Both the position numbers and the translations under genes were made by a program. 64,000 nucleotides of DNA from JAJUFS01 sp036381175. GTDB taxonomy: Bacteria; Pseudomonadota; Gammaproteobacteria; Natronospirales; JAJUFS01. The DNA lies in contig DASVDI010000019.1 of assembly GCA_036381175.1 (NCBI GenBank), positions 8,098-72,097 of the forward strand, read 5' to 3'. Shown one piece after another: positions 60,853 to 64,000 of this stretch; within the stretch, counting starts at the first letter, position 1, and each line of letters opens with the position of its first letter. The notes under the pieces are model-generated. The model was not told the origin of the DNA. It ran no database searches and saw nothing but the letters and a program-made list of their open reading frames with translations.

Positions 60853-61227
60853 ATGGAAATTCAGCAGGAATCACCCGACACCCGCTACACGATCCGTGGC
60901 TACGGACCCGGCGAGATTCGCATCAACGAGAGAACCTTCACCAGCAGCGTGATCCTGACGCAGAACCGGCTGGATTCCGGCTGGAATCCGCCGCCAATCA
61001 GCGAATGGACGCCGGAAACGCTCGATCCCTTGCTCGCGCATGATCCGGAAATCCTGCTGCTCGGCACGGGCGGAAAACTGCACCTGCTCGGTGCGCCGTT
61101 TCTCGCGCACGCACTGCGTCAGGGCGTGGGACTGGAGGTAATGGACACGCCGGCAGCGTGCCGGACGTTCAATATTCTTGTGAGCGAGGGAAGGCGCGTG
61201 GCGGCAGGGTTGATCGTCGAACGCTGA
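60853..61227 (+). CDS. Mth938-like domain (DUF498) protein
   Basis: The 124-residue protein matches the Mth938/NDUFAF3 family. Landmarks are RGYGPGEIRINERTFTSSVI, LLLGTGGKLHLLG and the C-terminal DTPAACRTFNILVSEGRRVA. The mitochondrial relative NDUFAF3 assists complex I assembly; the bacterial function is unknown. It is convergent with acr3, their stop codons being one base apart. Confidence 0.85.
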   Translation: MEIQQESPDTRYTIRGYGPGEIRINERTFTSSVILTQNRLDSGWNPPPISEWTPETLDPLLAHDPEILLLGTGGKLHLLGAPFLAHALRQGVGLEVMDTPAACRTFNILVSEGRRVAAGLIVER

Positions 61228-61228
61228 T

Positions 61229-62311
61229 TCAATTGGGTGTGAACCAGCGTCGACGCAACCAGAACGCGGCATTGACGAGACTGATCAGTACGGGCACTTC
61301 GACCAGCGGACCGACGATGGTCGCGAACGCGACTGGCGACCCGATGCCGAACACTGCGATTGCGACCGCGATGGCCAGCTCGAAGTTGTTGCCGGCCGCA
61401 GTGAACGCAAGACTCGTGCTGCGCTCGTAGTTCGCGCCGACCTTCCAGGCGAGCCAGAAGCTCACGAAAAACATGATCGCGAAATAGATTGTGAGTGGCA
61501 GCGCGATCAACAGCACGTCACCGAGCTTGCCGAGCAGGTCCCGCTGCAGGCTGAACATCACGACGATGGTGAACAGCAGCGCACCGAGCGTGAACGGTCC
61601 ACTGCGCGGCACGAACATGCGCTCGTACCAGTCGTTGCCCTTGTGCTTGATCAGCCATCGACGCGAGAAATAGCCCGCCGCGAACGGGATTCCAAGATAG
61701 ATCAGTACACTCTGCACGACCTCCATCACATCGATATCCACAACGCGGCCTTCGAGGCCGAACCACTGCGGCAGCACCGTGATGAAGAACCACGCGTAAA
61801 CGCCGTACGTCGCGATCTGGAACAGCGAATTGAACGCGACGAGTCCGGCGCCGTACTCCGCACTGCCGCGCGCGAGCTGGTTCCATACAAGCACCATCGC
61901 GATACAACGCGCGATGCCGACCAGGATCAATCCCGTCATGTAATCCGGATGGTCGTGCAGGAAGACAATCGCGACCGCGAACATCAGCACCGGACCGATG
62001 ATCCAGTTGAGCAGTAACGACAACCCCAGCACCTTCCGGTCCGCGAATACTTCCGGGAGCAGGTCGTAGCGCACCCGTGCGAGCGGCGGATACATCATCA
62101 CGATGAGACCGGCAGCGATCAGCAAGTTCGTTGTGCCGACTTCAAAGGCCGCGAGGAGCTGCGGCATGCCAGGCACGAAGCGCCCCAGCAGGACGCCGGC
62201 GGCCATTGCGAGAAAAATCCACAGCGTGAGGTAGCGATCCAGCCACGCAAGCCGGGGTGGGCGGCGGAGATTTAGGGTCAAGTCTTGTGCTTTGAGTTTC
62301 CACGCCTGCAA
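61229..62311 (-). CDS. acr3: Arsenite efflux permease Acr3
   Basis: The protein of up to 360 residues has about ten membrane helices. It has the Acr3 hallmarks RYLTLWIFLAMAAGVLLGRF, ILVGIARCIAMVLVWNQLA with the essential helix-4 cysteine, and SLAFTAAGNNFELAIAVAIA. Acr3 exports arsenite using the proton gradient. The N-terminus is uncertain: the first start is a TTG at 62311 inside an inverted repeat, no good ribosome-binding site is seen, and the stretch before RRPPRLAWLDRY is atypical. No arsR or arsC lies beside it. It abuts mobile DNA. Confidence 0.88.
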   Translation of the reverse strand: MQAWKLKAQDLTLNLRRPPRLAWLDRYLTLWIFLAMAAGVLLGRFVPGMPQLLAAFEVGTTNLLIAAGLIVMMYPPLARVRYDLLPEVFADRKVLGLSLLLNWIIGPVLMFAVAIVFLHDHPDYMTGLILVGIARCIAMVLVWNQLARGSAEYGAGLVAFNSLFQIATYGVYAWFFITVLPQWFGLEGRVVDIDVMEVVQSVLIYLGIPFAAGYFSRRWLIKHKGNDWYERMFVPRSGPFTLGALLFTIVVMFSLQRDLLGKLGDVLLIALPLTIYFAIMFFVSFWLAWKVGANYERSTSLAFTAAGNNFELAIAVAIAVFGIGSPVAFATIVGPLVEVPVLISLVNAAFWLRRRWFTPN

Positions 62312-62355
62312 AGCGCAAGACTCGTATCTTGATTCTGCCGACTACACTCAAGATA
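62282..62355 (-). promoter_or_regulatory. Inverted repeats upstream of acr3
   Basis: GTCTTGTGCTTTG (62282-62294) and CAAAGCGCAAGAC (62309-62321) are arms matching at 12 of 13 positions. TATCTTGA (62325-62332) and TCAAGATA (62348-62355) are perfect arms. On the minus strand ATCAA-TATC-TTGA resembles dyads bound by ArsR-type repressors. They may be metalloid-responsive operators. Confidence 0.35.
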
Positions 62356-62509
62356 TTGATCACGATGAATCGGCCGGGGCGGTAGAGGCTGACAAGACTT
62401 TAGGCGATGCAGCCTGTGGGTCAGATAAGTCCCGTCCCGTTTGCTCAATCATCAACTCCGAACGGTAACTTAGGCGCAGCCGCTCGCGACTGCAAGCCTG
62501 CATACGAGG

Positions 62510-62800
62510 ATGGACAGGATGAATGAGCACGCCGTGGGTATTGATGTTTCGAAGAAGAAGCTGGACGTCTGCGTTGCCATCGGAAGCAAACTCAAGACAA
62601 AGGTTTTTCAGAATACCAGCAGCGGTCACGCGCTGCTCGATCAATGGCTGTCGGAACGAGGCCTGGCGGAAGAAGCGCCGATAGTTCTTGAAGCCACCGG
62701 GCCGTACAGCGATGCCGTAGCAACGGCGCTTGCTGATAACGGTTGGTACGTCAGTATCGTTAATCCCGCGCGTGTTAAAGGTTTTGGCCAAAGCCAGTTC
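62510..62800 (+). pseudogene. IS110-family transposase gene, interrupted
   Basis: The N-terminal 97 residues of an IS110-type transposase are present. The first DEDD aspartate is in AVGIDVSKKKLDVCV and the acidic residue is in PIVLEATGPYSDAVATAL. The conserved VSIVNPARVKGFGQSQ follows. The frame is broken at 62800 by the left end of an IS3-family element. The rest of the gene would lie beyond the window if it survives. A nearby ATG at 62519 is an alternative start. Confidence 0.85.
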
Positions 62801-62871
62801 GTAAGCTTCCCCTCAATTTGAAACGCGCGAAAGGAGAACTTCTGCCATATTGGTAACGGGAGGGGTTCTCA

Positions 62872-63138
62872 ATGCGCAAGTCAAAATTTTCAGAACACCA
62901 GATTGTCCAGATCCTGAAGGAAGCGGATGCCGGCGTGCCGGTGAACGAGATCTGGCGCAAGCATGGCATCAGCTCGGCGACGTACTACAAGTGGAAGGCG
63001 AAGTACGGCGGCCTGGAGGCCTCCGACGTGCGTCGGATGAAGGAGCTGGAAGCCGAGAACAACAAGCTGAAGAAGATGTACGCCGAGCTCTCGCTGGTAC
63101 ATGAAGCCTTGAAGGATGCCGTCGCAAAAAAACTCTGA
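62872..63138 (+). CDS. IS3-family transposase OrfA
   Basis: The 88-residue protein has an N-terminal helix-turn-helix (KFSEHQIVQILKEADAGVPV, HGISSATYYKWKAKYGG) and a leucine-zipper-like helix (LEAENNKLKKMYAELSLVHE). It binds the terminal repeats. Seven A residues at 63126-63132, just before its stop, allow a -1 shift into the orfB frame, which stays open from there. Confidence 0.95.
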   Translation: MRKSKFSEHQIVQILKEADAGVPVNEIWRKHGISSATYYKWKAKYGGLEASDVRRMKELEAENNKLKKMYAELSLVHEALKDAVAKKL

Positions 63139-63170
63139 GCCCGGCTTCGCGTCGGGCGCTGGTTGACCAC

Positions 63171-63986
63171 ATGGTAGATGAGCACCGTGTCAGCGTGCGT
63201 TCGGCATGTCGCGCGGCGCGAACGAGCGTGAGCGGAAGGTATTACCAGCCAAAGCCGCGGGCCGATGGTGAGGTGATCGCGGCGCTGAACACCGTCATTG
63301 AACGTCATCCACGCTGGGGCTTCTGGAAGTGTTTTTATCGGTTACGCCTTGACGGCCATTACTGGAACCACAAGCGCGTGCACCGAATTTACTGCACGTT
63401 GCGGTTGAACGTACCGCGCCGGGCAAAGCGCCGGGTTCCGCAGCGCGTTCGCGAACCGCTGATGGTGCCGACCCACGCGAACCAGGTCTGGTCGATGGAC
63501 TTCATGAGCGACTGTCTTTACGGCGGGCGCGTGTTCCGGACGCTGAATATCGTGGACGACTACAACCGCGAAGTGGTTGCCATCGAAATCGACACGTCGC
63601 TGCCATCACTGCGCGTCGTTCGTGTCCTGGAGCAACTGGCTGAATGGCGCGGGTTGCCAAAAAAACTCCGGGTCGACAACGGGCCGGAGTTCACGAGTAG
63701 CACGCTCACCGGCTGGGCAGAACAGCGTGGCGTCACGATCCAGCACATACAACCCGGCAAGCCGAACCAGAACGCCTACATCGAACGGTTCAACCGAAGC
63801 TATCGAGACGAAGTACTGAATGCGTATCTGTTCAACACGCTGGATGAAGTCCGGGAAATGACGCACTGGTGGCTGATCGATTACAACGAGCAGCGACCGC
63901 ATGACGCACTCGATCGGTTACCGCCAGTCGACTACGCAAGACAGGATGAAAAACGAAAAACTTCTCCTTTGACGTGTTCCAGTTGA
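63171..63986 (+). CDS. IS3-family transposase OrfB (catalytic)
   Basis: The 271 residues from the first ATG hold the HTH_21 region (RHPRWGFWKCFYRLRLDGHY) and an rve integrase core. The DDE triad is Asp in QVWSMDFMSD, Asp in LRVDNGPEFTSS and Glu in NAYIERFNRSYR. The frame is open upstream to the A7 tract, so the active enzyme is probably the OrfAB fusion made by -1 frameshifting (junction about 63126-63132). The core looks intact. Confidence 0.95.
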   Translation: MVDEHRVSVRSACRAARTSVSGRYYQPKPRADGEVIAALNTVIERHPRWGFWKCFYRLRLDGHYWNHKRVHRIYCTLRLNVPRRAKRRVPQRVREPLMVPTHANQVWSMDFMSDCLYGGRVFRTLNIVDDYNREVVAIEIDTSLPSLRVVRVLEQLAEWRGLPKKLRVDNGPEFTSSTLTGWAEQRGVTIQHIQPGKPNQNAYIERFNRSYRDEVLNAYLFNTLDEVREMTHWWLIDYNEQRPHDALDRLPPVDYARQDEKRKTSPLTCSS

Positions 63987-64000
63987 CGGGGAAGCTTACG

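Larger units (their letters stand above)
62800..64000 (+). mobile_element. IS3-family insertion sequence (IS407-like group)
   Basis: CGTAAGCTTCCCC (62800-62812) and GGGGAAGCTTACG (63988-64000) are perfect terminal inverted repeats enclosing orfA and orfB with a -1 frameshift signal. The right repeat ends exactly at the window edge, so the element may extend by a few bases and the target duplication cannot be read. At about 1.2 kb with intact-looking genes it could be active. Confidence 0.9.

Noticed and set aside
62360..62791. Minus-strand ORF of 143 codons opposite the IS110 gene
   Set aside because: The plus strand carries clear IS110 transposase motifs; the minus-strand product has no recognisable features.

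Overview
The window reads as a contiguous piece of a GC-rich gammaproteobacterial chromosome, probably from the Xanthomonadales/Nevskiales side of the class. This is inferred from gene order, not from a marker-gene search. The strongest evidence is the block rpoE-mucA-mucB-mucC-mucD ... lepA-lepB-(DUF4845)-rnc-era-recO-pdxJ-acpS. Beside it lie nadB, ygfX/sdhE, sdhCDAB and ygfZ. A lysS-prfB-recJ block follows with an RpfE-type gene, a family named from Xanthomonas.

Layout. 1-5 kb: a truncated DUF1232 gene, the Na+/H+ antiporter nhaC, two small unknown genes and the periplasmic protease prc. 5-13.6 kb: an efflux operon of a lipoprotein adaptor, a DUF2884-like periplasmic protein and two tandem RND permeases with unusual proton-relay residues. 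13.8-18.8 kb: a coiled-coil protein, a YqiB-like protein and ppsR, divergent from ppsA. 19-23.8 kb: a large unknown lipoprotein divergent from a LuxR-type regulator, then a DUF4398 lipoprotein and a DUF4398-OmpA lipoprotein. 23.9-27.8 kb: ndh, a tRNA-Ala(CGC) and small housekeeping genes. 27.9-32.8 kb: a PadR-controlled RND pump with a perfect palindromic operator. 33-45 kb: the long minus-strand envelope-stress, translation and RNA-processing block. 45-52.6 kb: nadB and the complete succinate dehydrogenase locus, with two FAD/assembly factors (SdhE and an SDHAF4-type protein). 52.7-59 kb: a GST, lysS, prfB with its programmed frameshift, recJ and an RpfE-type gene. 59-61.2 kb: a poorly characterised cluster. 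61.2-64 kb: an Acr3 arsenite exporter and an IS110-family transposase gene interrupted by an IS3-family element that runs to the window edge.

The intergenic spaces are rich in short palindromic repeats. A family of about 100 bp occurs four times, a family of about 75 bp three times, and several other palindrome types once each. No CRISPR array, rRNA operon, prophage or recognisable defence system was found. The least explained items are the tandem RND operon with its DUF2884-like insert, a possible small RNA downstream of prc, the terminator/promoter overlap at 32.9 kb, and the DUF6502 cluster near 59-60.7 kb.
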